NCBI RefSeq assembly: GCF_023278565.1
Contig: NC_064680.1
Location: 1,426,001-1,490,000 of the forward strand
From: Colletotrichum lupini
Lineage: Eukaryota > Ascomycota > Sordariomycetes > Glomerellales > Glomerellaceae
Length of the DNA: 64,000 nucleotides
Reading direction: 5' to 3'
Below are positions 35,673-49,397 of this stretch, one piece after another. A program made the position numbers and the translations under genes. The notes below the pieces were generated by a model that worked only from the letters and a program-made list of their open reading frames with translations, was not told where the DNA came from and did no database searches. The stretch's first letter is position 1, and the number at the start of each line of letters is the position of its first letter.

Positions 35673-35897
35673 TGTTGGATTACGAGGCAGAAAAGGAGCC
35701 CTATTAGGTAGTTAGGTAGGGGTGGTAGGTAGGCAGTCTGGGCCCGTGCAGACGGACCCTTCCACCTACCTATACCTACTAAGGGACCGCGGGCTCTGCC
35801 CACGATCTTCCCCTCCTATACACACGCAATAGACCTATACTAACCTATTAACCTAGTCATAACTAAAAGGTCTAACCTACCTACGTATATACTAATA
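35673..35897 (+). repeat. 5' LTR of the Copia element
   Basis: It is 225 bp and pairs with 42359-42583. Differences are almost all C/T or G/A transitions. The outer part keeps normal composition while the inner end is A/T-shifted. Confidence 0.93.
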
Positions 35898-38819
35898 CTA
35901 ATTAGTAATTAAATTATATATATATTTCTACTACAGGTTAGCAAGGATATAACCGCAAAAGAGATAGCCTCGACCTACCTCGCTAGCTATTCTAACTTAT
36001 TAACTTAGTTCTATTTATTTAACTAACGATAAGCGGCCTAGTCTATACTACCTTAGCTCTCTTTTATTATTACTAGTTAACGACTAATTAACTAGTCGTA
36101 GGCCGTTAAGAGCGCGCTCTATTATATATAATCTCTTTTATTAAGACTATTACTATAAAAGGATTAACTACTTTACTACTATTATTAACCTCGCCTCTAT
36201 TATTAATATTATTTTTACTAATTTTATTACTATTACTAACTTCCCTCTAATTAAACCGCTCGTAAAGGAATCTATTTTAAATATATTATAACTAAGCGCT
36301 ACTTTAAACTAATAATAAATAAAAAAAGATTAATTATTAAGAGATTAATTTAACGATCGCTAGCGTACTAGCGCTTAGTAATAACAAAACCTTTAGAATT
36401 ATAAGTACGTTAATAATAAATCTCTTATTAATAGCGAAGTATTCCGAGATACTAAGGAAAGGAAAAGATTTTAATAATAATAGTAATAGGGATCTATTTT
36501 ATATTACTAATAAATCTACCTCTTTCTAACTTAACAAAAGCTCCGAGACTAGATTAATAAAATAAAGTATAAGAAGTACTAAAAAGAATTACTAATTAGT
36601 AGCTAACGGAATCCTCTATTTACTACTAAAAGTACGGTTATAAAAGGCCTTTTTTCCCTTTTTATAACTTTTTACTAACCTTAATAACCTTCTATTTATA
36701 TACCTCGTTAAAAGAGCAGAATTTTCTAATTAGTAATAGTAGCCCGCTTATTACTATTAAAACGATTACTACAACCGACCTACTACTCCTTCTAACCTAA
36801 CTAACGTTATACTATAATTATAATATAACGATTATATCCCACGGTAATCTTTTACTATATAACTTACCTTATAAATATATTATAATAACTACTAGCCCTA
36901 GTAATAAGTAAAAAGGGTTTAATAATTAGTTAATATTACCTCCGGCCTACCTATACTCTTAAATTATAGAACTATACCTAATTCTAATTCGCTAATAGGA
37001 CTACGTTAACCTAACTTAATAGGGCTTATTTAATATTATACCCGCCCTTATGAACGATAAAAAGCTTAATACTTTTATTTTCTATATAATAGGATACTAT
37101 TATTAAGACGGCCTAACGGGCGAGGAGCTATAAAAGGACTTTAAGACCGACTTTTAAAACTAAGAAGTAGGGGACTTTTTAAAAATAGAAAGTACGATTC
37201 TTAAAAAACTAAGAGACTTCTTTATAAATAATAGTATTAATCTAACGATTAGAAATCGTAATTAAATAATAAAAAAGATTACTAGCGCCCTTAATACCTA
37301 ATACTTCCCTACCTAAACTTCTAAAAAAATCGTAGCCTATTATAACCGTATTAAATATTTTAATATATTATATTATAATCCTTACTTCCTCTACTTACTA
37401 CTCTTATAACTAATAAATACCGACGATCTTATTTAATAAGCTAGAGAAATAGTAAGGGAATCTGCATAACCCTAACTCGCTTAATCCCGGTAATTAAAAT
37501 TCTAACCTTAGCCTCGCTATTAACTAACTAACCTACCGCCTCTCTAAAAAAAAGAGGAGGAAGAACTAAAAAATAAAATCATTATTACCTAATAGTAAAA
37601 TCCACCCCGTTAAACACTATACTTTAATATAAAAACTAAAAACGATATTATACCTAATACTTACTAATTATTTAACCTCGCTAAGCTCTACGATAATAAG
37701 AATAAGTATAGTAGTAAGAAGTACGATATTTTTAATAAGAAGCTTTAGATCTTTAAAGTACTATACTAACGAGCGAGAATTAGCGAACAATACTATTCTA
37801 ATACTTTTCTAAATATACTTAAGGGAAGGGCGTTAACCTTCTACTTTAACTAACTTAGTAATACCTCTAACCCGCTTAGTTTTAACGTAATATACTAGAG
37901 GACCTAGGAATACTTCGAACTACTTACGAGCTATTAAAACTACCTCGCTAAGCTCTATAACCTCTACTAATACTCTATAGTTCGTAAAAACCTAAATAAG
38001 TCGAACTAATAAATTCTATAGGTACTAATTAACCGTATTATAATCCTCTACGAGGCACTAGCTACCTAGGGATCTATCTTTAACATAAGTAACTAACTCC
38101 TCTACTACGTAAGTAGTATACTAAAATATAGACTTACTATACTTAACCCGGTACTTATATTTACTAATATCTATTACTAGCTTAGTACTTTGATTAATAT
38201 TATAAAGAGAGAGCGCGACTATAGTAAGTAGTAGTAATATTTTTAAAATAGTACTTATAATAAAGAGGTCCCTATTACTTATTAAACTAACCGCACTTAT
38301 AGTAGCTTTAGTAAAGAGACCTAATTTAACAAGCAGAATTAACGCGGCCGTGGTACTATTAATAAGAAGTATTTCGTTTATTATAAGACTAGCTATTAAT
38401 TAACTAAGTACTTAGAAAAAGAGTAACGTTAAGTATATAAGAAGTATAAAAATAGTAAGGAAAGAAATAAGAGATTTATACCGAGCTTATATTTATAGTT
38501 CCTCGCTTTTTATAAAAGAACTACTCCTACTAACGACGACGATAATAATACTATAATCTAATACTTTAATAACCTCGACTTTAATTATAAGGATAACTAC
38601 GAGGACGAAGTCTAGATTTTAATAGTATACTTTACGACTATTATTAGTAATAAAACCCTTATAAATATCCTCGCTACTTAGGTAATAGAGTATAGCCTTA
38701 TTAATACTACTTCTATTAATAAGTTAACTAAGCTTATAGAACTAATAACCTCTTTTTTATTAAATAAGAAGTACTCGTTAGGGGACTTTTAAGGTATTAT
38801 ACTTAATACTAGCGCTACT

Positions 38820-41800
38820 GAATTCTTAACTACGGGTTACCCTTAACTCCTCGTATTATAATAATAACGACCCGAAGTTACTCTTAATACCTCTAGAGCC
38901 GGCGAGGTAAGTATTTAATTTAGTAATAGCAAACCCGTAAGGTTATTAAGATCTATAGTCGTTAGTACCCTATTTAGTAATATTACTTTTTATATCTTAT
39001 TAACTAATACTCCTTTCTTATACTACCTAAGGGACATAGATAAGCTAGGAGTACACTTTAATAATATTAATAACCTACTAGTTAAGGGAGATATTATAGT
39101 ACTTATTATTTATCAATAGGGATACCCTTAGCTTCTACTCCTCGATAATAAAAAAGCTATTACTAACTACCTAACGGAGGGTAAATTACGCCGCCTATAT
39201 CGGCGCTTCGGCTACCCTTGAGTTCCTCGTCTTTTATAGCTACTCTAATAATTTAGTAACGATATAAAAATTATAGCCCTCGAAAAGCTTACGAAAATCT
39301 ACTAATAATACTAACTTAACGCTACTACCCCTAGTTAATTTAAATTTACTTTATAAAATAATTACGATTTTAATTATAAAGTCGTAATTAACGTAATATA
39401 CTTAATAGATTATAAGGGCACTAACTAACTAATACTTTACGTCGTTAATACTACTACTTCTTTCTAAGCGGCAAGGTTCTTCGTAAATATAATTACGAAG
39501 TATATATAAGAAGCTCTTTAGCTATATTAAATCGACGTCTACCTCGGTCTACTAGACTAGATTATTATAAATACTAATAAGAACTTTAGCGCCGTAGAGT
39601 TTAAATCTTCTACTAGATCTATATCTATTAAAGTTAAAAAAGTACCTATTAAAGCTTATAATAGTATTAATAAGGCTAAGAAATACTACGTAGTACTTAA
39701 AAGGGCATACGATATTATTTAAAATAAGTACTTATCGATAAGCGCGGAGGCTATACTTTAGGCCGTAATTAAAGTAGTTAACGATATAGTTAGCTTAAAT
39801 AGCCTCGTTCTTATACTCCTCGTTTTTAGAGCTTTTTTATATATTTTTAATAAATCTCTACCGTCGCTAAATATTACTTAATATATAGAGGTAGTTAAGA
39901 AAGTAATAAGGGAAGTCCGTAGACTTTATATTAATAAGTAAGTAAGCGAAGCACTAGCTACTTAAAACGAACTAAATATCTCTTATACTATTAATCTATT
40001 ACTATAGTTAAATATTAAAGTCTAGCGAGAAGGTAAGGGATAAAAAGGCCTATTTAAGCTCGTCTTAATAAATAGTACTACTTACGTAATAGAATTACCT
40101 TACGGCCTAATAAGCTTCCGGGCTATTATAATTAAACCTTAGTACTTAAAAGAGGTCGACCCCGAGCCGCTAGCTACGATAATAGAGTACGTTAACTACT
40201 TACCAATCCCCGTAATTAACTAATTAATTAATAATAGCGCCGCTATAAATAAAGTCCTTAATAAGATCGTCGTCGTAATTAATAATAACCCTTTATTACG
40301 AAGTAAGAGGATTAAAAAAATATTAATACGGCGCGGCCGCGGTAATACTTTTATAACTATAACTTACTTTATATTTAAAGAGGAGGTAAATTTAAAGCTA
40401 GTTACTAAGCTCCGTAATAAGAGCATTATTACTACCCTAGGAGTACTTTTTATAAAATCCACTAACAAGGAGCTTTTAGGACTAATAAAGAGAGGGGTAA
40501 TTAAATTCGTCTAACTTAGCCCTAAACATAGGGATATAAAAATATTTAAGTCTCGATTCGTTAATAAGATTAAGAACCTAAAACTTAACCTTATTAAAAA
40601 GTCTTACTTAGTTATATAAGAGTATAATAACGAGAAAAAAAAAGAGATCCTTACGTAGTTATTAACAATTTAAAGAACTAGTTAACGTCTAATCCTCGCC
40701 CTAGCCCCGACCCTAATTTAGGAAGGCTACGTTATCTAGCTATAAGATATTACCTAAGTATATATATAATCGAGCTAACCTCTTTATTATAAGGTTTTTA
40801 CCTAATTACTAACTTAGATCCGTTATTTATACCCTAAAGGTACTATTCTATATATTATATAGCTACTATACGGTCTCGTAAAATCTAATACTTATTAATA
40901 AGTAATATATAATAAGCATTATTTAAAAATACTTTAAATAATAATATTTACGTTCGATCTATACTTACTAATCTCAATAAGAAAAAGCAGATTATTTAGT
41001 ATTATTAATATATAAACTAATAATACTATTAGATTATTAAATGAGACTTTTAGTTAAAAAGAAAAAACCGAGCTTAAGCGCGCTAAGCTACTAACTAAAC
41101 TAAAGTAATAACTATCGGCTAACGAGCCGCTTATCTTTAATAGTAGGATTATCTTATTAAAAAATATTAATATAGTACTTAAATAAAAGAACTAAAAGAA
41201 AAAGCTTAAGTAAGTTAACCCCTCGGTATTAAATACTAAATAATAATTTGTTAAATAGCGAGCTCGAAGTACTTATATTATATTAATTTACTAACTAAAA
41301 GTAGCTTTTAATACGTCGTTTATTACTGAATACTAAGTAGATCCGTTATTTACTAACTACGCTATACTAAACCGTCGTATTAAATAATAAATAGAATACT
41401 TAGACTAAGGGCTTATATTTATACTATTAAATCTAACTATAACTAAACTCTTCGTCTTCGTAAATAAGTTATTTATAAATAACGCTAATTATACCTCATA
41501 GCTAGGTTATATTATTATCTTTATAAATAAAGAACAGACTAACGAGAGCTTTACGATTAATAGTAATATTATCTACTATAGCTCTACAAAAAATAAAAGG
41601 ATTACCCAGAGCGTATTAATATTAGAAGTCTACGGAATAGTTATAAGTATTAACGTCGCCTATACTATCTTAACTACCTTAGACCTTATTACTAAATAAC
41701 TTAACGCTCTAAAAATCCTTATTATAATCTATATAGATTTATACTTATTATATAAATACCTCGTTAAGCTAGGTATTATAAAAGAAAAGCGCCTTATAAT

Positions 41801-41940
41801 AAATATTATAATACTTAAGTAATTATATAAACGCCGCGAGCTCTACGAGATTTATTAAATTAGTAGTAATAATAACCTAGCCGACGGGTTTATAAAAAGC
41901 ATACCGAACAAGTCCCTTAAATAATTCGTTAGCAAAGGAA
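38820..41940 (+). pseudogene. Degenerate Copia pol (integrase, reverse transcriptase, RNase H)
   Basis: Reading the plus strand and ignoring stops, recognisable fungal Copia polyprotein order appears: pre-integrase segment, integrase core, then reverse transcriptase and RNase H before the 3' LTR. Stops arise mostly as TAA or TAG where Gln or Trp codons are expected, as RIP produces. It cannot encode a functional protein. Confidence 0.8.
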
Positions 41941-42358
41941 TTATTATAATTAAGATAAAAAGATAGGTAATACGTAATTAAAATAATAATATACTATAAA
42001 TAGTAAGTTATCTAGCGAACGTATACGCCTCTCGGGCTTCGGCTTAGAGAGAAACGCACGTATTCGGGGCGCAATTAGACTAATAAAAAGCTCTTTTTTA
42101 ACTATACTAAATTCGACGATTTCCGAAGAGTTTAGGTATATAGATTATATATATTAAAGGATTAAAAAGCAATCGGAAAGAGGGGATACTAAAATTTCTA
42201 TATAAATAATTATAATAAAAGCTATACTAAAATTTTAGTATACGGCTTTAGGCACTTTTAAATAGGGGATTAACTATAGATTCTATTATTAGTTCTCGCT
42301 AGCGGGGGACCTAGCCCCTATTCTAGCCTTTTTTATTATAAAAGTAAAAGACTACTAA

Positions 42359-42583
42359 TATTAGATTACGAGGTAGAAAAGGAGCCCTATTAAGTAATTA
42401 AGTAGGGGTAGTAAGTAGGTAGTCTAGGCCCGTATAGACAGACCCTTTTACCTACCTATACCCACTGAGGGACCGCGGGCTCTGCCCACGATCTTCCCCT
42501 CCTATACATACGCAATAGACCTATACTAACCTATTGACCTAGTCGCGACCAAAAGGTCTGACCTGCCTACGTGTATACCAACA
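42359..42583 (+). repeat. 3' LTR of the Copia element
   Basis: It is 225 bp, the partner of 35673-35897, followed directly by the GAAAC duplication. Here the inner (left) end is RIP-mutated and the outer (right) end is nearly intact, the mirror of the 5' LTR. Confidence 0.93.
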
Positions 42584-42588
42584 GAAAC

Positions 42589-43463
42589 CTTGATAAATTA
42601 AGATGTATTAGAATGCTGACGACAGACCACTTCTAGAGTCATGAGCAGTGACATTTAATATAATCGAAGCCGTGCGGGACTTGGGCCAGTGTGCTAATCG
42701 CTTGTCGGATGGGTGGGCCAGTCAGTTTCTGATCTTGACCGCTGAACGAACCATCAACCTATCTTCGTGGCCAAGGAGAATCATACAGAAGGTAATGAGC
42801 AGGTTACAGGGGAGGTAAGAGCCAAGGCTAGGACTAAAAATAAGCACTAAATCGACATGACCAGCGGAATGGATAGGATGACAAGTCAAGCAGGATGGAC
42901 TTGACAAGACACAGTAAAAATATGCATTTGAGAACAAAACTCGATCTTAGATGCTGCAGTCAATACCGGAGCATCAAAGATCGAATTTCCCGGATGAACG
43001 AAATGTTGCGGCTGGACAGAGAAAAAGACATTGACGCTCCGGCAAGTTCGGAGGCTGCGTGGGAGTTTCGCCTAGTTTCCACACCCCGGAAGTTTGAAAA
43101 GCGGAACCTCGAGAGCACCATCACAAAACGACTTCCTCTGAATTGAACAGAGGCCAGATACTTTATTATCGAAGAAAATGAATTTCATGTCGAACTGCAC
43201 AGAGCCACCACTGTTATTCCCAATGTTGTGGGTGAGGTCCCTGAGCCGGGGGGGGGATTACGACCCATCCCGTCGGGTACGAGTCGTCGTCAGTATAGAC
43301 ACGTAAATTTCTATAGAGAAAAACTGGAGATAGGTAGATTAACGTCGACTCGCACCCGGTGGGATGAACGCCATCGAGACTTGAGAGGAAGCATTGAGAG
43401 CCTCCTAGCCAAAAGTATTCCACCTTGTCTTGTTACTAAATCTAGCTTAACCCTCTTACTAGG
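42589..43463. other. Short normal-composition spacer between two LTR elements
   Basis: About 0.9 kb of host DNA separates the Copia element from the next LTR element. An 83-codon plus frame at 42895-43146 has no recognisable domain. A G-run lies near 43250. I see no supported gene. Confidence 0.5.
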
Positions 43464-43468
43464 CTTAT

Positions 43469-43645
43469 TGTCACGAGTTATGGCACGCAGCAATGGGCAT
43501 ACGGAGTGTAGTAAAAGTAGCTTAATTATTAAAATAAAAGTAAATAAAAGGAAAAGGTCTATATATACGATATCTAAGATAGATACGTAATTTAGTACGT
43601 AATAAGTACTATATAAGGTATAATTATTATCCTTATTACGTAATA
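43469..43645 (+). repeat. 5' LTR (left) of the 43-51 kb element
   Basis: It is 177 bp, matching 51550-51726 with mainly transition differences. Its outer half is unmutated and its inner end AT-shifted. Confidence 0.92.
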
Positions 43646-46600
43646 TACCCCCTAATTACTACTACTAGGGAGCTATTATACTTAAAATAGAATCTCTAAA
43701 TACCCTTATAAAGGCCTAATTTAATTAAATATAAATAAATAAAAAATAAGTATAAGAGATACGTATTTTTTAAATTACGTTTATTATAAATATATCCCTT
43801 TATTTAAAATAAATAGAATCCTAACTTAGAATAGTACATATTTTACTACTTTTAATATATAAATTACTAAAAATAAGGCTATTTAGCTACTTTATATATA
43901 TTTAAATTTTCGTAGCGTTACTTAGCTATTATTAAATCTTTTTTTTAACCTCTCGTAATTATTATAAATACCCTCGTTTATTATACGCGCGTACTTATAT
44001 TATTAAATCGTTTATTAATTTTATTTTAAATATAAATATTTAATATATTTAAAAATAATAATAAGTTTTATATAATTTTTATAATACTTTTTATATACGT
44101 ATTATATAGTTTATTAAGAGTTTAAATATGTAATAATATTAACGAGCCCTTTTAAGTTATTATTCCCTTTTATAACTTCTTATTTATTTATTAAAACCTA
44201 GTTATTAAGCTCTCTCTCTCTAGCTAAGAAGATATTAAAATTATTAATTAAAATATTAAGGATTTTATGAAGTTTAAAGCTTTTTTTAATAGTTATAATA
44301 AGGGTAATAATAAAGTAAATAATAATAATAAGAGCTTTAATGAGCTTTTACCTATCCCCCCCTCAGAATTTAAAAATAAAAATAAAACTAGTTTAAATAA
44401 TAAGCTTTTTAAAAAAAGTATATTATATACTTATTATTTTAAGAGTTTATATTTAATATTATTTTAAAGTTTAAAAAACGTAAAGCTAGTTTTTTTTAAA
44501 AAGGTAATAAGAAGTAAAAGAGAACGCTAAGAAGCTAAGGTACTTTTTATAATAAATATAGTTCTTTTTATTATTCTAAGCCTATTTAACGTATACTTAG
44601 TCTTTAAAAAGCTTAAAAAAGAGGCTTTTAAAGAACGGGAGATTTAATACTTACCCTATTTTAAAATAGCTTTTTAATATACTAACCCTAAGGATAGTAA
44701 TTATTATTTTGTAAAAAATAATAACCGGTATACGTACTATTTTAATAGCCGTTTAGTTAAAAAATATATTAATATATTAGTTATTTTATAGGTAATAACC
44801 TAGGCCCTTACCGAGGCTATTATAAATAGCGCTCCCTTTTTTATAAATATATTATCTTTTTTTATTATTAAAAAGCGCACTTCTAATTATAGTTTTAATA
44901 AAATATTACTAAGCTCTATAATATTATCCGCTAAATATATAATAATTAGAAAATATATTAAAACTATATTAGTTTTAATATAGAGGACTTCCTTAATACG
45001 TACCCCTAGTCCTCTTTTATACTTATTATAGTTATTTATAACTAACTTCTTATTAAACTACTTATTTTTATATTTTAAGTTATTAACTTAATAATTATTC
45101 TAACTCTTATACCCTTTATTACCCCTATTACTCTTAGTTTTATAAACTTTAAAGTATATAAAAAGCGTTCTTTAATATATATACTAACCCTCTTTTTTAA
45201 AAATACTATACTCTTAGTAATTATGTACTTTATAAACTAAGAGTTTAAATAATAAGTATAAGCCTAGGTTTTATTTATATATATATATACCTTACGGAGT
45301 AAGGTTATTTTAGAAGTTTAGGCCTTTAAACTATAAGAGGTTTTTATTTTATTTATTTTAAGCCTCTAGGCCGCACTCTAAGTTCTATTTATTATTTATT
45401 TTTAAGTATTAAGTTTTTCTAAACGTAGCCTAAATTAATTATTTTTAACTATTTTGGCTATTTATAATAGCTTTTTACGTATTATAGAGGTTAAGAAGTA
45501 TATAAAAATGTTTAAAATTAGCTTATAAAAGGTTTTTAGTAAGTCTATTTATTAATATACTTTTTATTAATATATAAGTAACCTCGAAGCTACTTCTAGC
45601 GTACTCTTATTTTAGTTATATATTCTATATATTAATATAATAAAGTTAAGTAACTATTCTTTTTCCTTCCCCTATAATAAGTTAAATCGTTTATTAATTA
45701 TCATAATTAACTAACTATATTTTTTTTTAAATTAAAGGTAATATTTTCAAAAAGGCGCTTTAGAACTATAATCTCTTTTATAGTTTTTTTAAAATAAAAA
45801 AGCTTAGCTTTGGTAGTTAATATTATAACTATTACTTAGCGTACTAATTTCTATTAAATTAAGCTACTAAAAGAAAATATTATATATCCTTAAAATAATC
45901 GTCGTATTACCTTATTATTTATTAAACTAATATCTCTAGTTAAAAATAATAATTACGTACTTAGTATACTACCGTAATAGAACGTAAGATATCTTATTAT
46001 ATAAGGATATTAAATATAATAATTAATTATTTTAATATAGGTTACGCTTAGGTTAGTTAGGAACTATAATAATTATAAATAAGTAAAAGTCATATCTAGT
46101 TTAATTATAATAGCTATATAAAGTATATTTTTAACTTTTTTTTAGTAGCTCTTTATTTCCTTTTTTATTACTTACCCCTCGTTTAGTTTAAACTCTTTTT
46201 AAAAAAGAGGGGTAGTTAAATATAGTAAATTTATAAAGTCGAAGCGCTTAGTAACTTGCTTAATATATACGTTATAAATAAAATAAACCTTATAAGTAGT
46301 ATAGTTTTATAAAATCCGTATTTTAAGAAAGTAATTAATCGGTCTATTTTTTTTAAAGTTAATATATTTTTTTATATTATTAACGATTCCCTAAGCCGCT
46401 TTTTAGTTATTTTAATAGTATAAAATAATAAAGTTATTAACGTAAAATACTAATATTACCTTCTTATCTACGGTTTAATAAATATAGATCTTTTTATAAT
46501 TATATATTATATTTATATTACGGAGTATAAAAATAAAAGTTTAAAACTAAAAAATTAGCGAGTCTCGGAGGCTATATAGAGCGTATTAAAGTTTATTTAT

Positions 46601-48654
46601 TTTATTAATAACTTTATGTCTCTCTAGGAATTTAATAATTACTAGCTTTTTATTTTTAAAAGGCGCGTTAAGGAATACGTTAATAATATTATATTAGTTT
46701 ATTTTAAAGTTAAATTAAGTAGCTATTATTACTATAAGCCTAAAGGCTTTTATAATAAGTATCGAAGCGTACGTATTTTATAAGGGGTTAAGTAGTTATA
46801 TATCCCCTCTTATATATATATATACTTTTACTTCGCTAACCTCGTTATTAACGTCGTATTTATAAATATATATTTATTTTAATAAAAATAAGATCCCTTA
46901 TTTAGGATTACGGTTAACCTCTTTTTATATACTAATATTCCTTAGCTTTTTTATTTCTATATTTATAATATCCTTAAATAGCTTTTATAATTATAATAAG
47001 AGATATTTAATATTATTAAACTTTTTTAATAAGCTTTAGAAATTAACTTTAATAAGTCGTAGTTTCTAAATTCCTCTGGAGCGCTCTAAATAGGTCCTAT
47101 AAACTACTCTTTTTACTACTTAATAAAGTATTATATATCTTATACTATTTTTTTTATAGCTTTTTATTAATTAAGTATAAAAATAAAGAAAAAGTAATCC
47201 TAGAGACGGTTATAATAATCGCTATTTTTTATATTTAAATATAAGAGTATTATAAAAATACTATTATTAAAGCGTTATAGAGGTTTATAGGCCTAGTTTA
47301 AACGTTTAAGACCTAACGGAGCTTTACTTAGTACTTAATAAAGTAGTTTTTATAAGCTCTATTTTTATATAATAATAGAGGTTTATTATAAAAGTTCTTT
47401 ATTAACGTCGATTTTAGTATTAAGAATTACTTTTTTACGATTAGTACTTTATTTATTATATACTTTAGCGTTTTATTAAGAGCTATTAAAAATTAAAGGC
47501 TTAAGAACTTTTATAATATATATAAATACTTATAGGGAGGACTATAGATTATATAAAGCCGTTTATAACTTAGTTATTATATCCCCTTTTTTACCCCTAC
47601 CCCCGAGCTTATATAAGGGGGTTATTTTAGGGGTTAGTAATAATAATAAAACTATATTAGCCTCTTTAACCATATTTATTATACTTTAAAGTACGTTTAT
47701 TAGTTATTTAGCGTCCTAAATAGTTAAAAATCTAATAATAATACTATTTTTAACTATAGAGTTATTTTAAGTATTAGTATTTTTAAAGTTTAGATTTACT
47801 TCTCTAAATACTCGAACTAACTTATTATTAGTATTAAAAAGTTCTTATATTTCTTAGATTACTAAATTTACTTATTTATTTATAATAGCTTACTCTTCGT
47901 ATATAGAATTATAAAAAACTTTTTTATTAAACTTAATATTTTTTATAATAAATACCTACTTAAGCGCAGGTACTTAGACCTTATATAAGTTATATATTTT
48001 TAATATATATTTAATTAAGTATTTTATATACTTATAAACAAGTATTTTAAACTCCTTTTAATATATACCCCTCTTATAATCTTTATAAAAAGGGTATACT
48101 TAATAACTATATATATAGAGGCTACTAAAATATAGGGTAATTAATTTAGAATCCTATACTTAATAACCTATTTATTATTAGCGTTAATACCGCTTTTATT
48201 AATTAATTTTTATTATAATAAGCAAATCTCTTTTATTAGCCTCTCGTAAGGTAATATTATAAATAAAAATTACCGCTAGTACTATTTTATCCTATAAATT
48301 CGTAAGGAGGTTCGTAAAAAGGTATATTTTATAAACTTTAATAATTACGAGTTAACTTACTTTTTTAGTATTACCTATAGGTTTTTTTATATATAAAAGT
48401 AAAAGTTCTATTCCGATTCCTAGCTTATTATACTACGTCTTATATATATATTTAACGTTTATGATTAGGAGAGTAGTCTTATTATTATTTTTAAAAAAAT
48501 AGATTAGAGTCCCTTTTTAATAATAAATCGCTACTTCGAGGCTCTATAATATAAAAAGTACTTCCTTTTCTATTTTAGTCCTTAAAAAGAACCCCCTAAG
48601 TTACTTATTATATTTATTAAAAGCTATTCTAGCACGTATAGCTTTAACGAGGTA

Positions 48655-49141
48655 ATGCGGGATATTCTTATAAAGGATATAAAAAGTGAATATTCATATA
48701 GAAGCAAGAATATATGAATATAGGGGATATAAGCGTATATAAAAGAGGTTTTTGTAGTAAAGAGAGTAATATAGTTGAATTACTATATGAGAAGTTGCTT
48801 GCTTAACGAAAGGTCTAGGTAGGCAAATACACGCCTACATATAGGCATAAAAACCTCCTACTAGAATATTCCATTGCTTATTAATTATGATATAATTAAT
48901 AAGCGTATACGTAAGTGAATGCGTAATCGTAGTACGTAATTCCGCCTCGAGTAAATTCCAGATTATTCAGTTACTTTCCAGTACTTTCCATTGCTCACGT
49001 AAGCTTATATAAGCAGTATTGCTTACATAATCAATACCTATAATAATCTACAGAAATCGTGGATTGATATGGCATATAGTTTGCTTACGTAATATTGATA
49101 ATAAGGCGAATAATAAGGTAAACAAAGTTACCTTCGTAACA
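48655..49141. repeat. Unmutated 487-bp patch inside RIP block, possible solo LTR
   Basis: This stretch has clearly higher G+C and CpG than the RIP sequence on both sides. It begins TGCGGG and ends GTAACA; read on the minus strand it starts TGTTACGAAGG and ends CA, as an LTR would. It contains several TATATAAG/CTTATATA and CTTACGTAA-like short inverted motifs. I found no convincing 5-bp duplication at its ends, so solo-LTR identity is a suggestion only. Confidence 0.45.
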
Positions 49142-49289
49142 GCTATAAATATATATTATTATTTACTAAGAAATAGTTCGAAATAAAAGAGATCTTAATA
49201 TATACGGTATTATAATTATAAAGCTCTTTTTAAGGGTAGTCTTTTTAAAACTACTATCTTAGTTTTAAATAATATATATACTTTATATT

Positions 49290-49397
49290 AGTCTATCGAG
49301 ACAGTGGGAGTATCCATTGATACTGTGTATTACTACCGTGTAATCGATATCGAGAATCGCCCGAGCAGCCAGCAAAGGGAGAAAAAAAAAAAAAAAA
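49290..49397 (+). mobile_element. 108-bp poly(A)-tailed retro-insert (SINE-like or 5'-truncated LINE)
   Basis: A short G+C-normal sequence beginning AGTCTATCGAGACAG ends in about 17 adenines. It is flanked by an exact 14-bp direct repeat, ATATACTTTATATT, at 49276-49289 and 49398-49411. Poly(A) plus a long variable target-site duplication is the mark of target-primed reverse transcription. It is not RIP-mutated although embedded in RIP sequence, so it inserted later or is too short for RIP. The body is too short here to decide between a SINE and the 3' end of a LINE. Confidence 0.82.

Larger units (their letters stand above)
35673..42583 (+). mobile_element. Complete RIP-degraded Ty1/Copia LTR retrotransposon
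   Basis: It is bounded by two 225-bp LTRs (35673-35897 and 42359-42583) that start TG/TA and end CA/TA, and by the target-site duplication GAAAC (35668-35672 and 42584-42588). The interior is RIP-mutated, yet plus-strand Copia remnants are legible: a pre-integrase segment near 38980-39230 (TNTPFLYYL-like and a GHP-type motif), integrase near 39350-39880, reverse transcriptase near 40740-40980 (LYGL-like stretch), RNase H near 41450-41690, and an ADG-type end near 41870. Frames are broken by many TAA/TAG codons, so it is inactive. It sits directly upstream of secreted-protein gene 2. Confidence 0.93.

Noticed and set aside
44267..44467. 66-codon Asn/Lys-rich frame inside the 43-51 kb element
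   Set aside because: Composition is that of RIP-mutated AT-rich DNA; treated as a remnant of the element, not a gene.
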